From Nocardiopsis_B mangrovi (GTDB lineage: Bacteria > Actinomycetota > Actinomycetes > Streptosporangiales > Streptosporangiaceae), in contig NZ_JBHSFQ010000001.1 in the NCBI RefSeq assembly GCF_042653925.1, forward strand, positions 186,001 through 250,000: 64,000 nucleotides of DNA, read 5' to 3'. Position 1 is the stretch's first letter, and each line of letters opens with the position of its first letter. The position numbers and the translations under genes were made by a program. Positions 8,075 to 18,090 of this stretch are shown here, one piece after another. The notes under the pieces were generated by a model. The model saw only the letters and a program-made list of their open reading frames with translations, had not been told where the DNA came from and did not search any database.

Positions 8075-8090
8075 AGTGGTCCAAACCAAT
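8075..8090. promoter_or_regulatory. Candidate DasR operator (dre site)
   Basis: The 16-mer AGTGGTCCAAACCAAT matches the published dre consensus AGTGGTCTAGACCACT at 13 of 16 positions, including the whole left half. It lies 32 bp before the dasR start and 50 bp before the divergent pdtaS start, the place expected for autoregulation. Confidence 0.6.
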
Positions 8091-8121
8091 CACGACCGGG
8101 GAAGCGGTGGAGGAAGCCGAC

Positions 8122-8865
8122 GTGACGAGTCAGCGAGCGCTCGAAGAGGGCCCCCGAGTTCCGAAGTATTACCAGGTCAAGAAGTTGCTCCTGGAACTGA
8201 TCGAGACCATGCCCGCGGGCAACCCGGTGCCGCCGGAGCGCGCCCTCGCCACCCGGTTCGAGACCTCGCGGACCACCGTGCGCCAGGCCCTGACCGAGAT
8301 GGTCGTCGAGGGGCGGCTGCTGCGCATCCAGGGCAAGGGCACGTTCGTGGCCAAACCCAAGGTCGCGCAGGTCCTCCAGCTCACGAGCTACACCCAGGAG
8401 ATGCGGGCGCACGGCCTGCACCCCGCCACGCGCATCCTGGATGTGAGCTACATCAACGCCGACGACCAGCTCGCCGAACTGCTGTCCATCCGCTCCGGCG
8501 GGCGGGTCCTGCGCATCGAGCGGCTGCGGCTGGCCAACGGCGAGCCCATGGCGGTCGAGACCGCCCACCTCGCGGCCCGCCGATTCCCGGGTCTGCGCCG
8601 CCAGCTCGACCGCTACGCGTCGCTGTACGAGGCGCTGGCCAGCGCCTACGACGTCCGGCTCGCCGAGGCCGAGGCGACCATCGAGACCGTCCTGGCAACC
8701 CCCAACGAGGCCAGGATGCTGGGGGTCGATGTGGGCCTCCCCCTGGTCCTGCACTCCCAGCACAGCTTCGACGCCGAAGGGCACCCGGTGGAATGGGTGC
8801 GCTCGCTCTACCGGGGCGACCGCTACAAGTTCGTCACCCGGCTGCGCCCGCCGCGCGACGAATAG
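8122..8865 (+). CDS. dasR: DasR-like GntR/HutC-family regulator
   Basis: 247 residues. The N-terminal winged helix (VPKYYQVKKLLLEL, SRTTVRQALTEMVVEGRL, IQGKGTFVAKPK) is joined to a UTRA effector domain. Segments such as LQLTSYTQEMRA, RVLRIERLRLANGEPMA and VEWVRSLYRGDRYKFV match Streptomyces DasR nearly word for word from memory. DasR represses GlcNAc uptake, chitin use and antibiotic genes and is released by glucosamine-6-phosphate. GTG 8122 is 8 nt after GGAGG; an upstream in-frame GTG (8107) lies inside that site. A dre-like box sits just upstream, implying autoregulation. No nag or dasABC genes lie in the window, so it acts as a stand-alone global regulator. Confidence 0.88.
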   Translation: MTSQRALEEGPRVPKYYQVKKLLLELIETMPAGNPVPPERALATRFETSRTTVRQALTEMVVEGRLLRIQGKGTFVAKPKVAQVLQLTSYTQEMRAHGLHPATRILDVSYINADDQLAELLSIRSGGRVLRIERLRLANGEPMAVETAHLAARRFPGLRRQLDRYASLYEALASAYDVRLAEAEATIETVLATPNEARMLGVDVGLPLVLHSQHSFDAEGHPVEWVRSLYRGDRYKFVTRLRPPRDE

Positions 8866-8973
8866 CCGGCCGGGCCCGCGGCCCCTTGCCGGGATGTGTC
8901 CCGTCTCACTAGGCTCCGATTACCGACGAGTAGGGTCGGTGCGACCGCACACACCCCGGAGGAAGACGAACCG

Positions 8974-10635
8974 ATGCACACGCCCCCGTTCTCCGGCTCC
9001 ATCGCGGGCCACGGCGGCTCGCAGGCCGTCGCCGTCGCCCGCCACCACGGCATCGACACCATGTTCACGCTGAGCGGCGGGCACGTCTTCCCCCTCTACG
9101 ACGCCGCGGTGTCCCCGGAGCCGACCGTGCGGCTGCTCGACGTCCGCCACGAGCAGACCGCCGTGTTCGCCGCCGAGGCGGTCGGCAAGCTCACCCGCCG
9201 CGCCGGGCTGGCCGTGGTCACCGCCGGCCCCGGCGTGACCAACGTGGTCAGCGGGGTCGCGACCGCGCACTTCAACGGCTCGCCGCTGGTGGTCCTCGGC
9301 GGGCGCGCCCCCGACGGCCGCTGGGGGCAGGGGCTGCTCCAGGAGCTGGACCAGCCGCCGCTGCTCGCGCCCATCACCAAGCGCGCCTCGACCGTGCACG
9401 CCACCGACGCCATCGCCGCCGCCGTCGACGACGCCTTCCTCCTCGCCAACGGCGCGCACCGCGGCCCGGTGTTCCTCGACGTCCCGATGGACCGGCTCTA
9501 CGACCAGGCCCAGGTCGATCTGGGCCCGCGGCCCGCACCCGCCGACCGCTCCCCCGACCCCGGTGCCGTCGCCGAGATCGCCCGGCTGATCGGCGAGGCC
9601 GAACGGCCCCTGTTCGTCTACGGCTCCGACGTGTGGATGGACGGAGCGGAGCAGGCCGCCCTGGCGGTCGCCGAGGAGCTGGGCATCCCCGTCGTCACCA
9701 ACGGGCAGGGCCGCGGCGTGCTGCCGCCGGGGCACCCGCTGCTGGCCACGCGCGCCCGCGGCGCCGCCTTCGGCCGGGCCGACCTGGTGGTCGTCGTGGG
9801 CACCCCCTTGGACTTCCGGATCGGCCACGGCCTTTTCGGCGGGCGCGACGGCGCCCCGCTGGCCAAGGTCGTGCACGTCACCGACGCGCCGGAACAGCGC
9901 GCCGCCCACCTGACCCTCGCCGGCGCCGCCTCCGGCGACCTCACCGCGGTGCTCCGGGGGATCGGCGACGCCGCCAAGCCCGCGTCCTCCGTCGCCGCCT
10001 GGCGCACCGAGCTGGCCGGGGCCGCCGCCGCGGCCGCCGCCGGCGATGCCGCGGCGCTGGCCAGCGACGCCGACCCCATCCACCCGGCGCGCATCTACGG
10101 CGAGCTGAACCGGGTGCTCGACGACGACGCCGTGGTCATCGGGGACGGCGGCGACTTCGTCTCCTACGCGGGCAAGTACATCGAGCCCAAGCGTCCCGGC
10201 AACTGGCTCGACCCCGGCCCCTTCGGCTGCCTGGGGACCGGCATGGGCTACGCGATCGCCGCCCGGCTGTCGCGGCCGTCCTCGCAGGTGGTCGCCCTTC
10301 TCGGCGACGGCGCGGCCGGGTTCTCGCTGATGGACGTCGACACCCTGGTCCGGCACAAGCTGCCGGTGGTCATGGTCTGCGGCAACAACGGGATCTGGGG
10401 GCTGGAGAAGGCGCCGATGCAGCTGATCTACGGCTACGACGTCATCACCGAGCTGACACCGCAGACCCGCTACGACGAAGTGGTCCGCGCCCTGGGCGGC
10501 GGCGGCGAGCTGGTCACCGACCCCGGCGAGATCGGCCCGGCCCTGCGCCGCGCCTTCGATTCCGGGGTGCCCTACATGGTCAACATCGCCACCGACCCCG
10601 CCGACGTGTACCCGCGCAAGACGATGGGGGTGTGA
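8974..10635 (+). CDS. Thiamine-diphosphate-dependent acetolactate synthase-like enzyme
   Basis: 553 residues, the normal three-domain ThDP fold. The PYR domain carries the catalytic Glu near residue 60 (RHEQTAVFAAEAVG). The central Rossmann-like domain is about 190-340. The PP domain has the GDG...NN motif (GDGAAGFSLMDVD to CGNN, about 443-472). It resembles catalytic acetolactate synthase-like proteins (IlvG/IlvX group) that lack an adjacent regulatory IlvH subunit; oxalyl-CoA decarboxylase-like chemistry is an alternative. Substrate is therefore unknown. ATG 8974 follows GGAGGA by 10 nt. It lies downstream of dasR, is apparently monocistronic, and converges on the HD-domain pair. Confidence 0.8.
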   Translation: MHTPPFSGSIAGHGGSQAVAVARHHGIDTMFTLSGGHVFPLYDAAVSPEPTVRLLDVRHEQTAVFAAEAVGKLTRRAGLAVVTAGPGVTNVVSGVATAHFNGSPLVVLGGRAPDGRWGQGLLQELDQPPLLAPITKRASTVHATDAIAAAVDDAFLLANGAHRGPVFLDVPMDRLYDQAQVDLGPRPAPADRSPDPGAVAEIARLIGEAERPLFVYGSDVWMDGAEQAALAVAEELGIPVVTNGQGRGVLPPGHPLLATRARGAAFGRADLVVVVGTPLDFRIGHGLFGGRDGAPLAKVVHVTDAPEQRAAHLTLAGAASGDLTAVLRGIGDAAKPASSVAAWRTELAGAAAAAAAGDAAALASDADPIHPARIYGELNRVLDDDAVVIGDGGDFVSYAGKYIEPKRPGNWLDPGPFGCLGTGMGYAIAARLSRPSSQVVALLGDGAAGFSLMDVDTLVRHKLPVVMVCGNNGIWGLEKAPMQLIYGYDVITELTPQTRYDEVVRALGGGGELVTDPGEIGPALRRAFDSGVPYMVNIATDPADVYPRKTMGV

Positions 10636-10730
10636 GGGCACCGGCCCGTTCGCCGGCGGGCGCCGCCCGCTCCGCGTGCGGGGCCGGCCGCCGGCCGCCG
10701 CCTCAATACCGGCCGCCGCAGTGCCGGCCG

Positions 10731-12041
10731 TCACCAGGCGCCGGAGCGGCGCAGCACGCGCGCGGCGGCGTCGACGACCTCGGCGTCGTACTCCACCCCG
10801 CTGTCCATGCGCAGCCGTTCCAGGACCGCTTCGGTGCGGTCGCGGTCGGTGGACTCGCCCACCAGGTCGTCGAACGCGTTGGCGACCTTGATGATGCGGC
10901 TGCCCAGCGGGGGCGGGCCGTCCCCGCCGTCGCCGTCGCAGGGTTCGCACTGGCGGCGGACGAGCTCGGCCACGCCGTCGAGCACGCCGGTCTCGCGGAT
11001 GACGGCGGACCCCAGTTCGGCGATGCGGCGCTGTTCGCGGGGTGCCGCCAGGACGGTGGCGCCGCTGGCGATGGGGTCGCGCAGGGACAGCTGCCCGATG
11101 TCGTGCATGAGCGCGGCGTACTCCAGTTCCAGCAGCTCCGACTCGCGCATGCTGAGTTCGCTGCCGATGGCGGTGGCGAGCTTGCTGACTCGGCGGGAAT
11201 GGCCGGTCTCGACGTACCCGCCGACCTCGGTGACGCGCGACAGCGCGCGCACGGTCTGCAGGTAGGTGAGCCGGATCTCGGCGAAGCGGCGGAACGCCAC
11301 CTGGGTCACCAGCAGCGGCGCGGTGAAGACGAGCAGGCCGGCGAGGCCCGTGACGGTGCTGGCCAGCGAGATGAGGATGCCGCTGGAGCCGATGGCCATG
11401 CCCAGGCCGAACTGCGCGCGCAGCTCGTCGCGCAGCGCCACGCTGACGCGCATCCGCAGGCGCTCGGAGCGCAGTGCGGCGGCGAAGACGGCGTCGGTGA
11501 GCCAGCCCGCGATGACCAGGACGCCCATCAGGCCCAGCACCGGCCACCACTCGCCTTCGGGCGGCGGCGGCCAGGGCAGCACGTGCACGAGCGACCGGAA
11601 GATCAGCGAGAGCACGACGATGATGAGCATCCGCCGGGCCAGGCCGTCCCATTGCGGGGGCCGCCCGACGGCGATGTGCGGCAGCTCGCCCACGGCGAAC
11701 CCGAGCGCCAGGACGGCCATGACCTGCCAGGCGCTGTGGTGCACCGGGGCACCGCCGATGTCGAGCAGGAACGTGTAGCCGATGGCGCCGGCGGAGGCGA
11801 TGGGCGCCACCTCGCGGTGGCCCGGCAGGGTGATCCGGGCCAGCTCGCCCACTGCGATCAGGGTGCCGAACGCCAGAGCGGCGTGCGGCTCGATGAACCC
11901 GTTGACGAGGGTCCACAGCACCGATCCGGCGGCGAATCCGGCCGCCAGCAGGGTGAGCAGGAGGCGGGTCGGCCGCATGCGCGGCGGTCGGCGGTCCCCC
12001 CGGAGGGGGGCCTCCATGGCGCCGGCTTCCTGGGTGATCAA
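10731..12041 (-). CDS. Membrane protein with degenerate HD-GYP-like domain
   Basis: 436 residues. About six hydrophobic segments occupy residues 25-250, followed by a cytoplasmic HD domain (GHSRRVSKLA and ALMHDIGQLSL near residue 312). The HHE/GYP portion needed for c-di-GMP hydrolysis is replaced by RRQCEPCDGDGG, so the domain is probably non-catalytic or acts differently. The TTG start at 12041 is supported by GGGGAGG 7 nt upstream and by a 4-base overlap with the preceding HD-GYP gene; an ATG eight codons later is possible. The pair looks like an ancestral tandem duplication in which one copy lost its GYP motif. A c-di-GMP binding or heterodimer role is inference. Confidence 0.7.
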   Translation of the reverse strand: MITQEAGAMEAPLRGDRRPPRMRPTRLLLTLLAAGFAAGSVLWTLVNGFIEPHAALAFGTLIAVGELARITLPGHREVAPIASAGAIGYTFLLDIGGAPVHHSAWQVMAVLALGFAVGELPHIAVGRPPQWDGLARRMLIIVVLSLIFRSLVHVLPWPPPPEGEWWPVLGLMGVLVIAGWLTDAVFAAALRSERLRMRVSVALRDELRAQFGLGMAIGSSGILISLASTVTGLAGLLVFTAPLLVTQVAFRRFAEIRLTYLQTVRALSRVTEVGGYVETGHSRRVSKLATAIGSELSMRESELLELEYAALMHDIGQLSLRDPIASGATVLAAPREQRRIAELGSAVIRETGVLDGVAELVRRQCEPCDGDGGDGPPPLGSRIIKVANAFDDLVGESTDRDRTEAVLERLRMDSGVEYDAEVVDAAARVLRRSGAW

Positions 12042-13390
12042 CGTTCGGCCTCCCCTGCCACCCGCAACGGCACACTCGGGTCGTCGTGGTCCTGCTGGGC
12101 GACCTCGGCGAGGTCGTCCGCGGGCGGTTCGACGGCGTCGGGCGCGTCCCAGCCGTCCCGGCCGACCGCGGCGATCAGCGCGTCGACCATGTCGGGGTCG
12201 AACTGCGGGCCCGCGCAGCGGCGCAGTTCGGCGATCGCCTCGTCGGTGCTGCGCGCCTGGCGGTAGGAGCGGGTGGAGGTCATGCAGTCGAAGGCGTCGG
12301 CGACGGAGATGATCCGCGCGAACTCGGGGATGTCGCGGCCCGCGAGCCCCATGGGGTACCCGCGGCCGTCCATGCGCTCATGGTGGTGCATGATCCCGGC
12401 GAGCGCTTCGTCGAGGAAGCCGATCTCGCGCACGATCTCGTACCCGCGCATCGGGTGCAGCTGGATGGCCGCGAACTCCTCCTCGGTGAGCCGGCCGGAC
12501 TTCTGCAGCACCTTGGTGGGCACGCCGAGCTTGCCGACGTCGTGCAGCATGCCGGCGTAGCGGATGGTCTGCACGCGTTCGGCGTGCATGCCCATCTCCT
12601 GCGCGATCATCCCGCTGGCCTTGGAGACCCGCATGCAGTGCCCGCGGGTGTAGTAGTCCTTGGTCTCGACGGCCTGGCACAGCGTGGCCAGGGTGGCGTC
12701 GTGGGCCCGCTGCTCGGCCACGTACTGGTCGAAGGCCCAGCGCGCGATGAACAGCGGCAGCAGGACGAGGACCACGGCGAAGGCCCCGACGACCCCCCAG
12801 ATGGCGGCGATGAACAGGCCGAGCATGCCGTAGCCGATCGACGACAGCTCCAGGACGGCCAGCGGGCGCCACCGGACGCGGCGCGGGCGCTGGAGCCGGA
12901 TGACGCCCAGGCACCACATCAGTCCGGCCATGAGCGCGCTGTTGACGAGCGTGTGGACGAGGATCGCGACGGTGAACGGCAGCACGATCCAGGGGAAGTC
13001 GGTGCGCATGGGAATCCCGATGCCGCCGCCCAGAGCCTGGAATGCCAGGCCGGAGGCATAGCCGGCGAGCCCGAACTGCGCACCGTTGAAGACCCGCTTG
13101 ACGAAGCTCTGTCTGCGGAAGACGAGGAGGCAGGCGACGAACCCCACCAGCGCGGCGCCCACGGGGCCGACCAGCACGACGGCGGCGAGCGAGGCGGAGG
13201 AACTGGGGGAGATCCCGGCCCGGCCGCTGTCCATCATCGTGCTGATGGACTCGGCGATCACGAACAGCAGCGCGAGGAGGACCAGCGTGGCGGGGTCGAT
13301 CCCGTCATAGGGGCCCGCGACCACCACGGCGATGGCGCAGACGACGACGAGGCCGACGAACAACCGTGCCGCTCCCGGAAGCGCACGCAA
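12038..13390 (-). CDS. Membrane-bound HD-GYP domain phosphodiesterase
   Basis: 450 residues. The N-terminal half has several transmembrane helices (first at residues 8-28, others up to about 230). The C-terminal HD-GYP domain is intact: YTRGHCMRVSK, MLHDVGKLGVP (near 283), HHERMDGRGYP (near 343) and ADAFDCMTSTRSYR. HD-GYP proteins hydrolyse c-di-GMP or related cyclic dinucleotides. The TTG start at 13390 is supported by GGGAGG 9 nt upstream. It is the first large gene of an operon with the degenerate HD gene (4-base overlap), and a 28-codon membrane peptide gene lies 58 nt upstream on the same strand. The N-terminus resembles MASE-like sensor regions, ligand unknown. Confidence 0.85.
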   Translation of the reverse strand: MRALPGAARLFVGLVVVCAIAVVVAGPYDGIDPATLVLLALLFVIAESISTMMDSGRAGISPSSSASLAAVVLVGPVGAALVGFVACLLVFRRQSFVKRVFNGAQFGLAGYASGLAFQALGGGIGIPMRTDFPWIVLPFTVAILVHTLVNSALMAGLMWCLGVIRLQRPRRVRWRPLAVLELSSIGYGMLGLFIAAIWGVVGAFAVVLVLLPLFIARWAFDQYVAEQRAHDATLATLCQAVETKDYYTRGHCMRVSKASGMIAQEMGMHAERVQTIRYAGMLHDVGKLGVPTKVLQKSGRLTEEEFAAIQLHPMRGYEIVREIGFLDEALAGIMHHHERMDGRGYPMGLAGRDIPEFARIISVADAFDCMTSTRSYRQARSTDEAIAELRRCAGPQFDPDMVDALIAAVGRDGWDAPDAVEPPADDLAEVAQQDHDDPSVPLRVAGEAER

Positions 13391-13448
13391 TTCCCGGTAC
13401 CTCCCGCCCCCAAGCCGACCGAACTGTCATGATTTCATCGATTCCGTT

Positions 13449-13535
13449 CTACCACCAGGACCACCCGTTGAGATCCGGCACGAGCCAGCTCACGACGATT
13501 ACCAGGTAGCTCACTTTCGCGATCAGCAATCCCAC
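13449..13535 (-). CDS. 28-residue predicted membrane peptide upstream of the HD operon
   Basis: Reads MGLLIAKVSYLVIVVSWLVP then DLNGWSWW: one hydrophobic helix followed by a short Trp-rich tail. The GTG at 13535 has an excellent ribosome site (GAGGGAG, 7 nt spacing; AGGAGAGGGAG overall). It lies 58 nt upstream of the HD-GYP start on the same strand and is likely co-transcribed. An in-frame ORF extends further upstream, but that part is Arg-rich and unlike coding sequence. It may be a small regulatory membrane protein partnering the HD-GYP protein or simply a translated leader. Not a recognised family. Confidence 0.5.
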   Translation of the reverse strand: MGLLIAKVSYLVIVVSWLVPDLNGWSWW

Positions 13536-14046
13536 GGTGCAACTCCCTCTCCTGATTCGCCGCCGCCTTCTACCGCTCCCCTGGGAGACGGCACGCGAAT
13601 TACCCCATACGGTGGATATGGCGGCCAGTTTAACGGCCACCGGAGGGCGTCCGATTTACCGCGTCGACACCGTGAGCCAAACGTGAGGAACCGAGTTCTA
13701 GTTTGTTTCAAATAGTGGAAATACTATCCCTATTCGTAGCCGCCGGTGTGACGCTGCGCAATCATCATTCCAAAACCCGGCGAGCCGGGGAACACCAGGC
13801 GCTACGTGTAATTCGCGGCAATGCGGCCGCAGTCACGAGCTGGCACGATGACCCAGAGTAACGAATCGTGACCGGGTTGCGCGGTATCGGGCGCACACCT
13901 CCCCTGATCGGCTCCCGGCGAAATATCCGCGACCTCCGGGCGTGTCGCCCGCCCGGCCCCCCGGCCCGCCATCCGGACGGCCCGCGTCCGAAAACCGGAC
14001 GCGATCGCGAGCCTCTATCCGATTTGCAGTGATTCGTCGGAAATGA
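13536..14046. other. Long intergenic region, AT-richer, no gene seen
   Basis: About 510 bp between the membrane-peptide gene and the sigR-rsrA operon terminator. An AT-rich block at 13690-13735 probably holds the leftward promoter of the peptide/HD operon, but no definite -35/-10 pair was assigned. No tRNA, repeat array or conserved riboswitch was recognised. Confidence 0.4.
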
Positions 14047-14080
14047 CGAAGGCGGCGGTCATATGGATGACAGCCGCCTT
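14047..14080 (-). terminator. Terminator-like hairpin downstream of sigR-rsrA
   Basis: A 9 bp stem (14047-14055 with 14072-14080), one mismatch, then an inner 5 bp stem GTCAT/ATGAC closed by a 4-nt loop. It lies 96 nt past the rsrA stop; on the minus strand it is followed by GTCATTT. Only a weak T-tract is present, as is common in actinobacteria. Confidence 0.6.
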
Positions 14081-14175
14081 CGATCGCCTTCTGCGTGAGA
14101 TGACCGCAATGACGATAATGCTGTCATTGACGGTTTTTTCCGTTTTCCCTGATGCTCAGGGGAAGAACGGGCCGC

Positions 14176-14460
14176 TCAGTCGGCCCCCGCCTCCCGCAAC
14201 TCCTGATCGGCGCGGGCCAGCTCCAACCGGTGCAGGACCTTGCCGCGGAGGTCCCCCGGAACCGGATCGCAGCCGCAGTGCTTGGCCACCAGCTTCTTCA
14301 CGGCCTCTTCCAGGCCGTACTCCGCCAGGCACGAGCCGCACTCGTCGAGGTGCAGGCGGATCTCGTGGCAGTTGTCCTCGCCCAGCTCGCCGTCGATGTA
14401 GGAGTACACCCTCGCGAGAATCTCGCTGCACGGCGTGGCGTGCGTTCCTCCGCAGTTCAT
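14176..14460 (-). CDS. rsrA: RsrA, zinc redox-sensing anti-sigma factor of SigR
   Basis: 94 residues. The zinc ligands C11, H37, C41 and C44 (HLDECGSC) fall at the same positions as in Streptomyces RsrA, and C3 and C31 are also kept; the distal cysteines are at 62 and 64 rather than 61 and 62. Oxidation of the C11/C44-type pair ejects zinc and frees SigR; mycothiol/thioredoxin systems reverse it. The ATG overlaps the sigR stop by ATGA, so translation is coupled. The motif spacing and context make this one of the surest assignments in the window. Confidence 0.95.
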   Translation of the reverse strand: MNCGGTHATPCSEILARVYSYIDGELGEDNCHEIRLHLDECGSCLAEYGLEEAVKKLVAKHCGCDPVPGDLRGKVLHRLELARADQELREAGAD

Positions 14461-15101
14461 CGTCGATCCCTCCGCGTTGCCCCACCGTTGGACGCCCCCA
14501 TTGCCAAGGACGCGCGATCGCCGCCCTGGAGGATGCCGCGGTCCACCGCGTACTCCTCCAGCAGCGAGCGGAGCTGGCGTCTACCGCGGTGCAGCCGCGA
14601 CATCACGGTCCCGATGGGGGTGTCCATGATCTCGGCCACTTCCTTGTAGGCGAACCCCTCGACGTCGGCGAGGTACACCGCCATCCGGAAGTCCTCCGGC
14701 AGCTCTTGGAGGGCGCGCTTCACATCGCTGTCGGGAAGGTGCTCCAGCGCCTCGGCCTCAGCCGACTTCAGCCCCGACGACGAGTGGGACGCCGCCTGCG
14801 CCAGCTGCCAGTCCTCAACGCTCTCGGTCCCGGCCTGCTTCGGCTCGCGCTGCTTCTTGCGGTAGGAGTTGATGAACGTGTTCGTCAGGATGCGGTACAA
14901 CCACGCCTTGAGGTTCGTCCCCTCCTTGAACTGGTGGAACGAACCGAACGCCTTGGCGAACGTCTCCTGGACGAGGTCCTCGGCGTCCGACGGGTTGCGG
15001 GTCATCCGCAGCGCGGCCGAGTACAGCTGGTCCAAGAACGGCAGCACGTCCCGTTCGAACCGCGCCCCGCGCTCGTCGACTGTCTCTTGGCCCTGATTCA
15101 A
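14457..15101 (-). CDS. sigR: SigR/SigH-type ECF sigma factor for thiol-oxidative stress
   Basis: 214 residues from TTG 15101, which has a near-perfect AAGGAGG site 9 nt upstream. Region 2 is seen in MTRNPSDAEDLVQETFAKAF and GTNLKAWLYRILTNTFINSY. Region 4 is in LPEDFRMAVYLADVEGFAYK and TPIGTVMSRLHRGRRQLR. The frame stays open to ATG 15242 (AGGCAGG upstream), giving a 47-residue extension that begins MPVATASLPD. Streptomyces sigR likewise makes an unstable longer isoform (SigR') from an upstream start under oxidation. It heads the sigR-rsrA operon and has its own target promoter at 15340-15365, so positive autoregulation is expected. Downstream targets in the family include thioredoxins and mycoredoxin. 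Confidence 0.95.
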   Translation of the reverse strand: MNQGQETVDERGARFERDVLPFLDQLYSAALRMTRNPSDAEDLVQETFAKAFGSFHQFKEGTNLKAWLYRILTNTFINSYRKKQREPKQAGTESVEDWQLAQAASHSSSGLKSAEAEALEHLPDSDVKRALQELPEDFRMAVYLADVEGFAYKEVAEIMDTPIGTVMSRLHRGRRQLRSLLEEYAVDRGILQGGDRASLAMGASNGGATRRDRR

Positions 15102-15339
15102 GCCGGCCTGCCTCCTTGTACTGGTCTCCCGTGAGGCCACCGTAGCCTCACGAAGCGACTCAGCGGAAACAGGCGACGCTTCCGCGCCCGGCGGGGCCGC
15201 ACCGGGGCGGGTGTCCGGCAAGCTCGCAGTAGCGACCGGCATTGACCTGCCTTTACTCTCTTCCTCGGCTGCCCGGTGGGCGATCGCGGTGCCGATGACG
15301 CGGGCACCCGCCGTCCGTCGGGGCGGTGATGCACGTGCC

Positions 15340-15365
15340 AACAACCGGGGGCCCGCCCTGATTCC
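15340..15365 (-). promoter_or_regulatory. SigR-dependent promoter of the sigR-rsrA operon
   Basis: The minus strand reads GGAAT (15365-15361), an 18 nt spacer, then GTT (15342-15340), an exact fit to the SigR consensus GGAAT-N18-GTT. Transcription would start around 15333, about 90 nt before ATG 15242, so this promoter would also feed the longer SigR isoform. Confidence 0.85.
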
Positions 15366-15390
15366 GGGGGCGGCCGCGGCCGGTCCCGCT

Positions 15391-15410
15391 GCGGAACTTT
15401 CGTTTTCCGC
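15391..15410. repeat. Short inverted repeat in the sigR/methyltransferase divergent region
   Basis: GCGGAA and TTCCGC arms (15391-15396, 15405-15410) flank 8 nt. It lies upstream of the SigR promoter and about 70 bp before the divergent methyltransferase gene. It could be an operator; nothing else supports this. Confidence 0.3.
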
Positions 15411-15479
15411 GGTCCGGATAGGTGAGGCCCGCGAGAGTACGGGTAAAACCGTCAGCAAAGACGTGGGAGAGGAGCGTGC

Positions 15480-16340
15480 GTGCGACCGTCCGCCAGTTCC
15501 GCGTCCGGTCCGTCGGCGTCCGCGCCCGTCGACGGCGACCCCCGGCGCTCCAGATCCCCGGCCGAGCAGTTCGCCACCACCGACTCGCTCTCGGCCTACT
15601 GGCGCTTCTACTGGGCGGTGGCCGACGCCCAGCTCGCCCGGTGGCTGCCCGAGCAGCCCGGGCGCATCCTGGACCTGTCGAGCCCCGACTTCCGCGGCGC
15701 CCAGCGCGCGGTGGCCTCCGGGCACGACGTCGTCACCCTGCTGCCGTCGTCCGACCTCGCCCTGCGGCCGCCGCTGACCCTGGTCAACGGCCACGCCCCG
15801 GCCGCCCGCCGGCTCCCGCCGGGACGGCTGCGCCGGGTGGTCGGCGACTCCACGTTCCTGACCGGATTCGCCACCGGCGTGTTCGACGGCGTGATCGCCG
15901 ACAACCGCGTGCTGTCACGGCATCTGGCCACCGAGGCGTCGCTCACCGAGATCGCCCGGGTGCTGCGGCCCGGCGGCCGCACGCTGCTGTGCGTCGACTC
16001 CGTCGTCCTCGGCATGGCGCTGCTGGCCGAACAGGACTGCTGGCCGGAGCTGAGCTTCGCGCCCAGCGCCGATGTGCTGCTGGTCCCCTGGCCCGACGGC
16101 TCCATCACCCGGTGCTTCACCGCCGAACAGCTGTCCGAGCTGCTGACCGACGTCGGGCTCGAACTAGAATGGATCCGGCCGCGCACGGTGCTCTCGGCCT
16201 CCACCGTGGAGATGATGGTGCCCGGCGACCCCCACGTCCTCGCCCGCCTGGTCGAGATGGAGCTGAAAGCCTCCGAATCCGACGACTACGTGGGCGTGCA
16301 CCTCCTCGCCAGCGCCCGCAAGCCCGCCGCGGCCGGCTAG
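15480..16340 (+). CDS. Class I SAM-dependent methyltransferase-like protein
   Basis: 286 residues. The Rossmann methyltransferase fold is suggested by AYWRFYWAVADAQLARWL, a motif I position reading ILDLSSPDFRGA instead of the usual ExGxGxG, the DGVIADNRVLSRH post-I region, and EIARVLRPGGRTLLCVDS. The glycine-poor motif I suggests altered or lost SAM binding. The first 30 residues are Ser/Ala/Pro-rich and disordered. GTG 15480 follows GGAGAGGAG by about 7 nt. It is divergent from sigR and shares its upstream region, an arrangement also remembered from Streptomyces. The substrate is unknown. Confidence 0.7.
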   Translation: MRPSASSASGPSASAPVDGDPRRSRSPAEQFATTDSLSAYWRFYWAVADAQLARWLPEQPGRILDLSSPDFRGAQRAVASGHDVVTLLPSSDLALRPPLTLVNGHAPAARRLPPGRLRRVVGDSTFLTGFATGVFDGVIADNRVLSRHLATEASLTEIARVLRPGGRTLLCVDSVVLGMALLAEQDCWPELSFAPSADVLLVPWPDGSITRCFTAEQLSELLTDVGLELEWIRPRTVLSASTVEMMVPGDPHVLARLVEMELKASESDDYVGVHLLASARKPAAAG

Positions 16341-16352
16341 CTCCTCCGGTGG

Positions 16353-16400
16353 CCCTGACACCCACCGGGCCCGTGGGGCCCGGTGGGTGTCAGGGGTTTC
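16353..16400. terminator. Strong bidirectional terminator
   Basis: A perfect 20 bp stem (16353-16372 with 16376-16395) closes on GTG and is followed by GTTTC. It separates the rightward methyltransferase from the leftward thiC. Confidence 0.85.
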
Positions 16401-16411
16401 GCGGCCGCTCG

Positions 16412-18082
<1,671 letters not shown>

Positions 18083-18090
18083 GGCACGCC

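Noticed and set aside
8920..12075. A ~1050-codon minus-strand frame opposite the ThDP enzyme
   Set aside because: Low-complexity Gly/Ala/Arg composition and no motifs; it shadows two genes with clear family signatures.
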